Below are positions 32,387 through 43,993 of a stretch of 64,000 bases of DNA, piece after piece. The stretch is taken from positions 341,943,484 to 342,007,483 of the forward strand of contig NC_061508.1 of NCBI RefSeq assembly GCF_022539505.1. The letters run 5' to 3'. The position numbers were made by a program, and so were the translations under genes. The first letter of the stretch is position 1, and each line of letters opens with the position of its first letter. This stretch comes from Lolium rigidum (taxonomy: Eukaryota; Streptophyta; Magnoliopsida; Poales; Poaceae). The notes below the pieces were generated by a model. That model ran no database searches, was not told the origin of the DNA, and saw only the letters and a list, made by a program, of their open reading frames with translations.

Positions 32387-33982
32387 TGATACGTCTCCGA
32401 CGTATCGATAATTTCTTATGTTCCATGCCACATTATTGATGATATCTACATGTTTTATGCACACTTTATGTCATATTTATGCATTTTCTGGAACTAACCT
32501 ATTAACAAGATGCCGAAGTGCTAGTTGCTGTTTTCTGCTGTTTTTGGTTTCAGAAATCCTAGTAAGGAAATATTCTCGGAATTGGACGAAATCAACGCCC
32601 AGGGTCCTATTTTGCCACGAATCTTCCAGAAGACCGAAGAGTCAACGAAGTGGGGCCACGAGGTGGCCAGGAGGGAAGGCGGCGCGGCCCCACCCTTGGC
32701 CGCGCCGCCCTGTCTCCTGGGACCCTCGCAACGCCCCCTGACCTACCCTTCCGCCTACAAATAGCCTTCGTTGCGAAACCCCCAGTACCGAGAGCCACGA
32801 TACGGAAAACCTTCCAGAGACACCGCCGCCGCCAATCCCATCTCGGGGGATTCAGGAGATCGCCTCCGGCACCCTGCCGGAGAGGGGATTCATCTCCCGG
32901 AGGACTCTACACCGCCATGGTGGCCTCCGGAGTGATGTGTGAGTAGTCTACCCCTGGACTATGGGTCCATAGCAGTAGCTAGATGGTTGTCTTCTCCTCA
33001 TTGTGCTTAATTGTTGGGTCTTGTGAGCTGCCGAACATGATCAAGATCATCTATCTCGTAATTCTATATGTTGTGTTTGTTGGGATCCGATGAATAGAGA
33101 ATACTATGTTATGTTGATTATCAATTTATATCTATGTGTTGTTTATGATCTTGCATGCTCTCCGTTATTAGTAGAGGCTCGGCCAAGTTTTTGCTATTAA
33201 CTCCAAGAGGGGGTATTTATGCTCGATAGTGGGTTCATGTCTCCGTGAATGCGGGAAGTGACGAGAAATCTCTAAGATTATGGATGTCTTGTTGCCACTA
33301 GGGATAAAACATTGGTGCTATGTTCGAGGATGTAGTTACTGATTACATTACGCGCAATACTTAATGCAATTGTCTGTTGTTAGCAACTTAATACTGGAGG
33401 GGGTTCGGATGATAACCTGAAGGTGGACTTTTTAGGCATAGATGCATTCTGGATAGCGGTCTATGTACTTTGTCGTAATGCCCAATTAAATCTCACTATA
33501 CTCATCATAATATGTATGTGCATGGTCATGCCCTCTTTATTTGTCAATTGCCCAACTGTAATTTGTTCACCCAACATGCTCGTTTATCTTATGGGAGAGA
33601 CACCTCTAGTGAACTGTGGACCCCGGTCCAATTCTCTTTACTCGAAATACAATCTACTTGCAATACTTGTTCTACTTGTTCTCTCGCAAACAATCATCAT
33701 CCACACTATACATCTAATCCTTTGTTACAGCAAGCCGGTGAGATTGACAACCTCGTTGTTTCGTTGGGGCAAAGTACTTGGTTTGTGTTGTGCAGGTTCC
33801 ACGTTGGCGCCGGAATCCCTGGTGTTGCGCCGCACTACATCTCGTCGCCATCAACCTTCAACGTGCTTCTTGGCTCCTACTGGTTCGATAAACCTTGGTT
33901 TCATACTGAGGGAAAACTTGCCGTTGTACGCATCACACCTTTCTCTTGGGGTTCCCAACAGACGCGTGCTGTATGCGTATCA
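32387..33982 (+). repeat. 5' LTR of the 32387 gypsy element
   Basis: The LTR starts TGATACGTCTCCGACGTATC and ends GTATGCGTATCA. It is colinear with the 3' LTR. Several differences fall at CTG or CAG sites, for example CTCGCAAAC here versus CTGCAAAC at 40365, and TTCAGAAATC here versus TTCGAAATC at 39238. Confidence 0.93.
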
Positions 33983-33993
33983 AGCTCTTTTTC

Positions 33994-34011
33994 TGGCGCC
34001 GTTGCCGGGGA
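33994..34011 (+). other. Primer binding site, tRNA-Asp
   Basis: TGGCGCCGTTGCCGGGGA lies 11 bp after the LTR and is exactly complementary to the 3' end of plant tRNA-Asp(GTC). First-strand synthesis would begin here. Confidence 0.88.
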
Positions 34012-34238
34012 GATCAAGACACGCTGTAAGGGGAGTCTCCACATCCCAATCTCTTTACTTTGTTTTTGTCTTGCTTAGTTTTATTTACTACTTTGTTTGC
34101 TGCACTAAATCAAAATACAAAAAAAAAATTAGTTGCTAGTTTTACTTCATTTACTATCTTGTTTGCTATATTAAAAATACAAAAAAATTAGTTACTTGCA
34201 TTTACTTTATCTAGTTTGTTTAATTTACTACTGCTAAA

Positions 34239-35644
34239 ATGGGTACTCCTGAAAATACTAAGTTGTGTGACTTCACAACCACAAATAATAATGATTTCTT
34301 ATGCACACCTATTGCTCCACCTCGCTACTACGACAAAATTCTTTGAAATTAAACCCGCTTTACTGAATCTTGTTATGCGAGAGCAATTTTCTGGTGTTAG
34401 TTCTGATGATGCTGCTGCCCATCTTAATAATTTTGTTGAACTATGTGAAATGCAAAAGTATAAATATGTAGATGGTGACATTATAAAATTAAAATTGTTC
34501 CCTTTCTCATTAAGAGGAAGAGCTAAAGATTGGTTGCTATCTCTGCCTAAGAATAGTATTGATTCATGGACTAAATGCAAGGATGCTTTTATTGGTAGAT
34601 ATTATCCCCTGCTAAAATTATATCTTTGAGGAGTAGCATAATGAATTTTAAACAATTGGATACTGAGCATGTTGCACAAGCATGGGAAAGAATGAAATCT
34701 CTGGTTAAAAATTGTCCAACCCATGGACTGACTACTTGGATGATCATCCAAATCTTTTATGCAGGACTGAATTTTTCTTCGCGGAACCTATTGGATTCAG
34801 CTGCTGGAGGTAACTTTATGTCCATCACTCTTGGTGAAGCAACAAAGCTTCTTGATAATATGATGATTAATTACTCTGAATGGCACACGGAAAGAGCTCC
34901 ACAAGGTAAGAAGGTAAATTCGTCGAAGAAACCTCCTCCTTGAGTGATAAGATTGATGCTATTATGTCTATGCTTGTGAATGATAGGACTAATGTTGATC
35001 CTAATAATGTTCCGTTAGCTTCATTGGTTGCTCAAGAAGAACATGTTGATGTCAACTTCATTAAAAATAATAATTTCAACAACAATGCTTACCGGAACAA
35101 TTCTAGTAACAACTATAGGCCATATCCTTATAATAATGGCAACGGCTATGGTAATTCTTATGGGAAATCTTACAACAATAATAGGAATTCACCCCCTGGA
35201 CTTGAAGCCATGCTTAAAGAATTTATTAGTACACAAACTGCTTTTAACAAATCTGTTGAAGAAAAGCTTGGGAAAATTGATATACTTGCTTCTAAAGTTG
35301 ATAGTCTTGCTGCTGATGTTGATCTTTTGAAATCGAAAGTTATGCCTAATGAAAATCATCATAATAAAATTGTTACTACAGCAAATGCCATCCAAGTTAG
35401 AATTAATGAGAATATAAGATTGATGGCCGAATTGCGTGCTAGGTGGGAAAGAGAAGAAAATGAAAAAGAAGATAATATAGCTAAAGTTTGGACTATTACC
35501 ACCACTAGTAATGCTAATGCTACACAAGTTGCTGCACCTCCTACTATTACTAACAAAAGAATTGGTGTTAGCAATGTTTCCACTTCTAATGCAAAGCGCG
35601 AAAAACTGCCTGAAACTGCTAAAACTGCTGAAACTACTTCGTGA
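34239..35644 (+). pseudogene. gag of the 32387 gypsy element
   Basis: It starts at 34239 (MGTPENTKLCDFTTTNNNDF). The capsid core contains FEIKPALLNLVM, HLNNFVELCEMQKYK, LKLFPFSLRGRAKDWLLSLP and AWERMKSLVKNCPTHGLTTW. An Asn/Tyr-rich region (about 35060-35190) follows, then LEAMLKEFISTQTAFNKSVE with a predicted coiled coil. Frame changes occur near 34342, 34615, 34920 and 35620. At least the one at 34920 lies at a TTCG site where a TTCTG form would keep the frame, the same CTG/CG pattern seen between LTR copies, so it may be a sequence error. Gag forms the particle in which the RNA is copied. Confidence 0.85.
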
Positions 35645-35649
35645 TAAAA

Positions 35650-36344
35650 CTGCTGAAATTTTTTCCAAAATTGGGGATGATGATCCCATTGCTTTAGATT
35701 ATAATGGTTTGAATTTTGATGATTGCCACATCTCTGAAGTTATAAAGTTCTTACAAAAACTTGCTAAGAGTCCTAATGCTAGTGCTATAAACTTGGCTTT
35801 CACGAAACATATTACAAATGCTCTCATAAAAGCTAGAGAAGAGAAATTAGAGCGCGAAGCTTCTATTCCTAGAAAGCTAGAGGATGGTTGGGAGCCCATC
35901 ATTAAGATGAAGGTCAATGATTTTGATTGTAATGCTTTATGTGATCTTGGTGCAAGTATTTCTGTTATGCCAAAGAAAATTTATAATATGCTTAACTTGC
36001 CACCATTGAAAAATTATTATTTGGATGTTAATCTTGCTGATCATTCTACAAAGAAACCTTTGGGGAAAGTTGATAATGTTCGCATTACCGTTAACAATAA
36101 CCTTGTCCCCGTTGATTTTGTTGTCTTGGATATTGAATGCAATGCATCTTGTCCCATTATATTGGGAAGACCTTTTCTTCGAACTGTTGGTGCTATCATT
36201 GATATGAAGGAAGGGAATATTAAATATCAATTTCCTCTCAAGAAAGGTATGGAACACTTCCCTAGAAAGAGAATGAAGTTACCTTTTGATTCTATTATTA
36301 GAACAAATTATGATGTTGACACTTCGCCTCTCGATAATACTTGA
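35650..36344 (+). CDS. Retropepsin-like aspartic protease
   Basis: The frame runs open to a stop at 36342-36344. KMKVNDFDCNALCDLGASIS then VMPKKIYNML is the catalytic loop, with D-L-G-A in place of D-T-G-A as is common in the Athila lineage. NNLVPVDFVVLDIE and CPIILGRPFLRTVGAIID form the rest of the fold. It would normally cleave gag-pol. The upstream linker (AEIFSKIGDDDPIALDYNG) joins gag. The stop follows SPLDNT; no pol comes after it, so this is a terminal domain here. Confidence 0.85.
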
Positions 36345-36645
36345 TACACACTTTCTGCGCCTAGCTAAAAGGCGTTAAAGAAAAGCGCTTATGGGAGACA
36401 ACCCATGTTTTTTACTACAGTACTTTGTTTTTATTTTGTGTCTTGGAAGTTGTTTACTACTGTAGCAACCTCTCCTTATCTTAGTTTAGTGTTTTGTTGT
36501 GCCAAGTAAAGTCGTTGATAGTAAGGTTCATACTAGATTTGGATTACTGCGCAGAAACAGATTTCTTTGCTTGTCACGAATCTGGGTAAAATTCTCTGTA
36601 GGTAACTCAGAAAATTATTCCAATTTACGTGAGTGATCCTCAGAT

Positions 36646-36885
36646 ATGTACGCAACTTTCATTCAATTTGAGCATTTTCATTTGAGCAAGTCTGGTGCCT
36701 CAATAAAATTCGTCAATACGAACTGTTCTGTTTTGATAGATTCTGCCTTTTATTTCGCATTGCCTGTTTTGTTATGTTCGATGGATATTTCGATTCCATT
36801 GACTTTCAGTAGCTTTGTGCAATGTCCAGAAGTGTTAAGAATGATTATGTCACCTCTGAATATGTATATTTTGATTGTGCACTAA
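36646..36885 (+). other. Conserved 79-codon ORF in the 3' region
   Basis: The frame opens MYATFIQFEHFHLSKSGA, then VNTNCSVLIDSAFYFALPVL. An almost parallel ORF occurs in the other gypsy element at 55183-55422 on the minus strand. It is not a known domain. It may be a conserved non-coding region that happens to be open. About 100-200 bp further on, AAGCTTGGGGATGCC occurs twice (36981 and 37040), repeating the purine tract used at 39062. Confidence 0.4.
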
Positions 36886-38166
36886 CCCTCTAATGAGTTG
36901 TTTTGAGTTTGGTGTGGAGGAAGTTTTCAAGGATCAAGAGAGGGAGATGATACGACATGATCAAGGAGAGTGAAAGCTCTAAGCTTGGGGATGCCCCGGT
37001 GGTTCACCCCTGCATATATCAAGAAGACTCAAGCGTCTAAGCTTGGGGATGCCTTGGGCATCCCCTTCTTCATCGACAACATTACCAGGTTCCTCCCCTG
37101 AAACTATATTTTTATTCCATCACATCTTATGTGCTTTGCTTGAAGCGTCGGTTTGTTTTTGTTTTTGTTTTATTTGAATAAAATGGATCCTAGCATTCTT
37201 TGTGTGGGAGAGAGACACGCTCCGCTGTAGCATATGGACAAATATGTCCTTAGGCTCTACTCATAATATTCATGGCAAAGTTTCTTCTTCGTTAAATTGT
37301 TGTATGGTTGGAAACGGGAAATGTTACATGTGGTAATGTATAATAAAATACTTGTAGGACATTGAGCTTTGATAACTTGATTCTTTGCAAATGTTTTGAG
37401 ATATTTAGATGGTAAGGCTTGCTGGATAAATAAGTTAAAATTAGTAGTGGATTGTTGTCTTTAAGCTTGTGCCGTACTACAAACTCTATTTAAATAGTTG
37501 AAAGCGTAGTTGGACTTGATAGCTTTCCATGTCTGAGAGTTCATCGTAATAACTAAGTTGTGCTGAAGGTCGAGGGAGCTAGCGGGGTACTTGTGCCACC
37601 GTGAACGGTCCTCCTTGGAGTAAATTTTAATCATGCTCTTAATGATGAACCTGCTAGTTGTTTGCAATAAGCTTGTGAGTTCTTTTTGACTAATGTTAAG
37701 CTACGGTTTTTGGCACTTCCACCATCCAAATTTGCTAGCCTCTTCGGTATCGTGCATTGCCTTTTGCTCACATTGAGAATTGTGCATACTTCGCCGGTAC
37801 ATCCAAACCCGTGGGAGAACTTTCTCTTGCTCTCCTACACATAAGCCCATACATCTCCTCAAAACAGCCACCATACCTACCTACCACAGCATTTCCATAG
37901 CTGTTCCGAGATATATTGCCATGCAACATCCATTTTACATTACATGCCATGTTGTCATTTATTATTTATATATTGCTTTGCATGATCATATACGGACTGA
38001 TGTGTGGTTACCCATGTTACGCTAGATCATTGCACATCCTCGCTACACCGGCAGAGGCATACAGTTTCATACATCATGTTTCATTCATTATGAGTTATTT
38101 GTACCAAAAAGTGTGTTGTCATATTAGGATGTTGCCCCTAAAAATGAAAAGAGCCGTGGAGGCCAT

Positions 38167-38246
38167 CAAAAAGAAAAAAAAAAGAAGAAAGAAAAAAAAG
38201 AAAGAAAAAAAAAGAAAAAAGAAAAAAAAAGAATAAAGAAAAAGGG
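38167..38246 (+). repeat. Purine tract, A-rich with AAG/AAAG units
   Basis: A near-continuous run of A with scattered G, about 80 bp, on the plus strand. The 13-codon-scale ORF through it codes Lys/Arg only and is an artefact. Confidence 0.9.
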
Positions 38247-39061
38247 GGCAGCATTACTATCTTTTATCCACACTTGTGCTCATGTTTTAGCACCCGCATT
38301 ACTCATAGTCATCATTTGTGCTCATGTTTAGCACCTACATTCATATGAGAGAGTTTTCATGTTTTACTAGTATAACTATGTGGGGAATTTACACTATAGA
38401 ACTTGGGTTGTATATTCCAATGATGAGCCTCCTCAAAAGTGCTCTAGGTCTTCGTGAGCAACCAAGTTGGATGCACCCCCACTAGTTCCATTGGAGAGCT
38501 TTCATACACATATAGCTCTATGTGCATCCGTTGCATGGCAATCACTACTCCTTGCATAGCTTCGATCATAAGGCTTCCTCTTGTCTAATGGTCATTTACA
38601 GCTTTGCAAGCCTTTCTTCCATTTGGCCTTCCAAACCCTCATTAACGTTCTTTATGCCATAACATCCTGGTGCTAATACCAAATGCTTGCGCTCACCGGT
38701 TGAGTAGACTTCGAAACGAGTTGATTCATGACGTTCATGTTTATGTTTACTTGACTGAATCCTTCTTATGTTGTGAAAATTTACTTGATGCTTGGAATGA
38801 AGGATAGAACTTCTATGCTGAATACTTAATACATCTTTAATGAACTTTGTACGGTTACATGTCTTTAAAGCAACAGTTCATGAAAACTTCTAGCTCGTCT
38901 AACTCTTGCATTATCATCTCTTATATCAATATAGATACTTGCTTTGAATGATTTGATCTCAGCTCATATGCTTTACAATAGTATGAACAAGGTTATGATG
39001 GCATGTCACTCCAGAAATTATCTTTGTTTATCGTTTACTCGCTCGGGACGAGCCAGAAACT

Positions 39062-39075
39062 AAGCTTGGGGATGC
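39062..39075 (+). other. Polypurine tract of the 32387 gypsy element
   Basis: AAGCTTGGGGATGC lies immediately before the 3' LTR. It serves as the primer for plus-strand synthesis. Confidence 0.75.
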
Positions 39076-40662
39076 TGATACGTCTCCGACGTATCGATAA
39101 TTTCTTATGTTCCATGCCACATTATTGATGATATCTACATGTTTAATGCACACTTTATGTCATATTTATGCATTTTCTGGAACTAACCTATTAACAAGAT
39201 GCCGAAGTGCTAGTTGCTGTTTTCTGCTGTTTTTGGTTTCGAAATCCTAGTAAGGAAATATTCTCGGAATTGGACGAAATCAACGCCCAGGGTCCTATTT
39301 TGCCACGAAGCTTCTAGAAGACCGAAGAGTCAACGAAGTGGGGCCACGAGGTGGCCAGGAGGGCAGGCGGCGCGGCCCCACCCTTGGCCGCGCCGCCCTG
39401 TCTCCTGGGACCCTCGCGACGCCCCCTGACCTACCCTTCCGCCTACAAATAGCCTTCGATGCGAAACCCCCAGTACCGAGAGCCACGATACGGAAAACCT
39501 TCCAGAGACGCCGCCGCCAATCCCATCTCGGGGGATTCAGGAGATCGCCTCCAGCACCCTGCCGGAGAGGGGATTCATCTCCCGGAGGACTCTACACCGC
39601 CATGGTCGCCTCCGGAGTGATGTGTGAGTAGTCTACCCCTGGACTATGGGTCCATAGCAGTAGCTAGATGGTTGTCTTCTCCTCATTGTGCTTAATTGTC
39701 GGGTCTTGTGAGCTGCCGAACATGATCAAGATCATCTATCCGTAATTCTATATGTTGTGTTTGTTGGGATCCGATGAATAGAGAATACCATGTTATGTTG
39801 ATTATCAATTTATATCTATGTGTTGTTTATGATCTTGCATGCTCTCCGTTATTAGTAGAGGCTCGGCCAAGTTTTTGCTATTAACTCCAAGAGGGGGTAT
39901 TTATGCTCGATAGTGGGTTCATGTCTCCGTGAATGCGGGGAAGTGACAGAAATCTCTAAGATTATGGATGTGCTGTTGCCACTAGGGATAAAACATTGGT
40001 GCTATGTTCGAGGATGTAGTTACTGATTATATTACGCGCAATACTTAATGCAATTGTCTGTTGTTAGCAACTTAATACTGGAGGGGGTTCGGATGATAAC
40101 TCTGAAGGTGGACTTTTTAGGCATAGATGCATGCTGGATAGCGGTCTATGTACTTTGTCGTAATGCCCAATTAAATCTCACTATAATCATCATAATATGT
40201 ATGTGCATGGTCATGCCCTCTTTATTTGTCAATTGCCCAACTGTAATTTGTTCACCCAACATGATGTTTATCTTATGGGAGAGACACCTCTAGTGAACTG
40301 TGGACCCCGGTCCAATTCTCTTTACTGAAATACAATCTACTGCATTACTTGTTCTACTGTTCTCTGCAAACAATCATCATCCACACTATACATCTAATTC
40401 TTTGTTACAGCAAGCCGGTGAGATTGACAACCTCGCTGTTTCGTTGGGGCAAAGTACTTGGTTTGTGTTGTGCAGGTTCCACGTTGGCGCCGGAATCCCT
40501 GGTGTTGCGCCGCACTACATCTCGCCGCCATCAACCTTCAACGTGCTTCTTGGCTCCTACTGGTTCGATAAACCTTGGTTTCATACTGAGGAAAAACTTG
40601 CCGCTGTACGCATCACACCTTCCTCTTGGGGTTCCCAACGGACGCGTGATGTACGCGTATCA
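39076..40662 (+). repeat. 3' LTR of the 32387 gypsy element
   Basis: It starts TGATACGTCTCCGACGTATC and ends GTACGCGTATCA, followed by CCACA. The length is 1587 bp against 1596 bp for the 5' copy. Close similarity over the whole length suggests a fairly recent insertion. Confidence 0.93.
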
Positions 40663-40989
40663 CCACACCACCCCTAGGCGCGGCCAGGGGCACGCCCAAG
40701 CCTGGTGTGGATGCCTCCTAGCGCTCCTTCATCTCTCCTCTGGAGTCCATCTTTGTTTCGGTAAAATAGGAACTTCGGCTTTTGTTTCGTCCAATTCCGA
40801 GAATATTTCATGTACAAATTTTCTGAAATACAAAACAACAGAAAACAGGAACTGGCACTGTAACATCTTGTTAATATGTTAGTTCCGGAAAATGTATATA
40901 AGTGAAACGAAGTGTAAACAAAACATAAAAAAATTGGTGTAAAACAAGCATGGAGCATCAGAAAATATAGATACGTTTGAGATGTATGA
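40663..40989 (-). repeat. Reversed gypsy LTR remnant, right part
   Basis: The sequence runs ATAGGAACTTCGGCTTTTGT, then TTCCGAGAATATTTC and AACAAGCATGGAGCATC, ending GATACGTTTGAGATGTATGA. This is the reverse complement of the same LTR family. With 32336-32381 it formed one older LTR fragment that received the 32387 insertion. No internal sequence or partner LTR adjoins it, so it is a solo or truncated LTR. Confidence 0.75.
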
Positions 40990-41370
40990 CGAAGCAATTT
41001 AAGGATGGGTGACCGCGTGGGGTAAATATTATAATAATAATAATAAGTAATTTAACCTAATATTAAGCATGCTTCGAGATTAAACTATCAAACAATTCAA
41101 AAAAATTACTCGAAAAAATTGTATTTTTTGGAAAAAAATTTGAATAAAAAGTTGGAAACAATTTTGAAAAATGATGAACCTATGCAGGACCTTCCACGGG
41201 CTAAAGGTCGTTAGGCCTCCACCGGACCCACCCGAGGGATGTGCCGACGTCCAAATGGGCTGTGTCGAGAACCTACTGACCCGACAGAGGCTAGGCTGAC
41301 ATCAACCGTTGGTGGCTAAAATGGCATGTCCCAACGGCTTCTCGACTGTACTGATATATATTATCTCCTT
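40990..41370. mobile_element. Degraded CACTA remnant with 5S-like phrase
   Basis: AAGGATGGGTGACCGCGTGG at 41001-41020 matches the 5S box C region, and AGTAATTTAACCTAATATTAAG follows as in the 21994 module. An AT-rich stretch and GTGCCGACGTCC-like repeats (41241 onwards) then resemble the subterminal repeats of the 1762 element. Termini are not visible. Confidence 0.45.
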
Positions 41371-41454
41371 GGAGAACACCCCAAGCCACAATTGCCAAGG
41401 CCTATAATAGTAGATCCAATTTAGCGTTTGTGCTCTTAAATCCAACTAGTACAG

Positions 41455-42140
41455 ACATGAGCATGATTTTTCGAACCAGTACGGAAGAGAGGACACAGGA
41501 GGCAGGCAAACGTGAAACCCATCTTGGGTTATGTCCCTCTCGCCGGCGATGTTGTCGATCTGCTCCGTCTCCGGTGGCATTTAGGCCTTGGACGCATGGC
41601 AGATCGCGGTCTCTCGCCGGCAGGAAGGTTTTCGTTCTTCGTTTAGTTTGTTTTTAATGTCTTCTTCAGGTTGGTGAGGCGGCGGCTACTTCTAGAACTC
41701 AGAATAAGGTCCTCCCCGCCCTATCCTCGCTTCGGTGGTGCATCTAGCGCCGGCGGCGGGCGTGTGGAGTTGTGTGTCCAGCGAATCTCCTAGGATCTGG
41801 TCGGTTTTCGTGGTCACGGGTGTGGTTTTATGTCAGTCTCTTGCGATATACAGTTGTCATCATTGGCGACGGTTGATGCTCTGGTGCGCTGGTCCTGTAG
41901 GGCCTTAGCACGATGACTTCCATTTGTGTACTACAACAAGCTCTACTACGATAATCTTTGCCTGGCTCCGGTGATGGAGACGCGAGGATAGCGGTGCGCC
42001 TTCGGCTCGCGCTAGTATCTGTAGTCGTTGCTAGGTGGTGCAGTGACCTATTTGTAATCTTTATTACTTTTGGATCTCTTTGTACTACTGTTGATGATTA
42101 TTAATAGATCGATGAAATTTTCGCAAAATAAAAGAAAGAA
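41455..42140 (+). mobile_element. LINE-derived 3' fragment
   Basis: The unit ends TTTGTAATCTTTATTACTTT, then TGATGATTATTAATAGATCG and an A-rich tail CGCAAAATAAAAGAAAGAAG. This is the type of 3' end left by grass LINEs. No polymerase domain is present in the 0.7 kb upstream. A target duplication was not found, so the left edge is a guess. Confidence 0.45.
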
Positions 42141-43688
42141 GATACAACCATGATTTAGCAATATTACCTACAGGGGGCGAGCCAGTTGGGAGACACCATC
42201 GTGTATGTGTTATTGTGTTGTTGCCGACGTTATCCACTTGGTCTCTTGACCCGTCTCTCTTGCCTACGTTATCACTTGGTCTCTTATACTCTTAAATCCA
42301 ACAAATACCTGTGCCGTTATTTTGAGCGTTGGGATGTGTGACATGTCAATCTCGTCTGTGAATACTGTGTGTGAAAATTATATGAAACGCTGCAATACGC
42401 GGGGCATTCAATGAGGTTGGGCAGCGCATACGGAGACGGCCGTTGCTGCCGCGTAGGACGGACCTGCAGACCAGGATCAGGTACGTGACGAACGAACCGT
42501 GCAGGACCAGGTATCGGGTGGAGTGGACTAGAAAAAATGAATGAGGTTTCCATACCGTTCCAGAAAGGCATGGCCCCATCTTTTCCCACCAAGGCGGCCG
42601 GGGCGATTCTGCATCATCGCTTGCGTGCGGCGGCCGGCGGATTCTGCAGCGGCGGTCCTCGTGGAGAGAAACGCGCAGCCGCGACGACCGTTCGCCCAGC
42701 TCGACCTTTGCTTCAGGCGGCCGGAGGCGATCCTCATGGATCTTTGCTTTGCAGCGGCGCACCCAGCGCTCCCCTTCCGATCTCTTCTTCTTCCCACCAA
42801 GGCTGGCAGCGCTGCTAACCCAACGATCCCCTTCGAATCCCTTCTTCTCCGGATAGCGAGGCGGACTCTGGAGCCATGGATTTCCCTCTGAATCCGGTTA
42901 GCAGGTACCCAATTCCTTTTTTTAATGGATGGGTGCCGTGACTCCGTGACTGGATACTGAGGTGAGTCTAATTAGTTTTGTAAAACCGAATCCGCAGTCT
43001 ACCCATATATGCTCCCTACCCGGCCGAGGCAGCATTTTTGAGCTTGCACAGCGAGAACTCTGTCAGCAGCAACGCTGGCCCCATAGGTGTGTCGGTGCTC
43101 GGGGACCTCGTGGACGGGGCGAGTGTGGGCGATGTTGCAAGCTGCTATGGATGTGGAACTTGGGTGAGGCTTGAAGAGAAATCTCAAGAACGGAGGTTGG
43201 GGCAGAGTGAGGGGGCGGCGGCGAAGATGACCAGCACGGTCCATGTCCGTCTGCCCACATCTTGGACCGAGCGCGGAGCACTGGCAGATTGGTCTTCGTC
43301 TGACATGGATGTGGGGCCAGCACACTATTAAAAAATAGATATACGGTCAGCAATACTCCCTTCTATACTCTCTGATGCTCAGATCTCGATAAAATTGAGC
43401 GGTGCAGATAGCAGGTTCATCTGGACCCGGGTTTCGTTTTGAATTTCCGCAAATACAGATTCTAAGTTCAATCATAGTTTTATTATCGACAAGGACAATC
43501 TTCATCAGGGAAAAAACTACATGCCTTTACTTTCAAATTGTTAAAAATCAGGCATGTTAATTTGCTTAGCCATCCAATAATTCGCTAAACCTATTGGCAC
43601 TAGAACACTCTACTACGTTCTATAGATATTCTTTCGCAAAAAAATTCTATAACTATTAGATACTTCGTAAAAGAAGTTGTAAACACAT
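42141..43688. other. Unassigned, partly GC-rich; possible first exon near 42876
   Basis: Overlapping open frames on both strands at 42530-42820 and 43000-43330 come from GC content. A CTCTGGAGCC-ATG at 42876 opens a short frame MDFPLNPV that reaches GTTAGC, a potential first exon, but no following exon could be recognised. Nothing else is supported. Confidence 0.3.
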
Positions 43689-43993
43689 TAAGGCTGCTCA
43701 TAGTGGGTAGTAACTAAGACTAGTAACATTGTGTATGTTACTACTCTTAGTTACTACCTTCATAGTGGGTGGTGTCATAGATGTAGTAACATGCAAAGCC
43801 TTATTTATTACCATGTAGGATCTATAGTACTCACAGACATTGTGATCTATTTGTGGCATGTATCAATCTAAAATTTGTTTGTTAGTACACACAAATGAAT
43901 AAATAAACCAAAAAAAAAGTTCCAATATAATAATATTAAATATATAAATAATATTTAGCATTACATGGATAAAGACAAAGACATGAAAATGAT

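Larger units (their letters stand above)
32387..40662 (+). mobile_element. Complete gypsy (Athila-like) LTR retrotransposon, gag-protease only
   Basis: The 8276-bp element is flanked by CCACA on both sides (32382-32386 and 40663-40667). It has LTRs at 32387-33982 and 39076-40662, a tRNA-Asp primer site, gag, a protease and a purine tract. From the protease stop at 36344 to the 3' LTR there is no reverse transcriptase, RNase H or integrase. It must therefore have moved using enzymes of a related element. The remaining 2.7 kb before the 3' LTR is non-coding apart from a short conserved ORF at 36646. Confidence 0.93.

Noticed and set aside
33994..34011. tRNA-Asp gene fragment
   Set aside because: Only 18 bases complementary to the tRNA 3' end are present, right after an LTR; it is a primer binding site.
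33423..34139. A 238-codon frame in the 5' LTR and leader
   Set aside because: The same region in the other LTR copies is broken at different points; it includes the primer site, so it is not protein-coding.
38140..38236. Lys/Arg-rich coding tail
   Set aside because: It is the translation of a purine-only tract.
42530..43353. Gene candidate with many overlapping frames
   Set aside because: Frames on both strands are open because of GC content; no splice-consistent exon chain or domain found.
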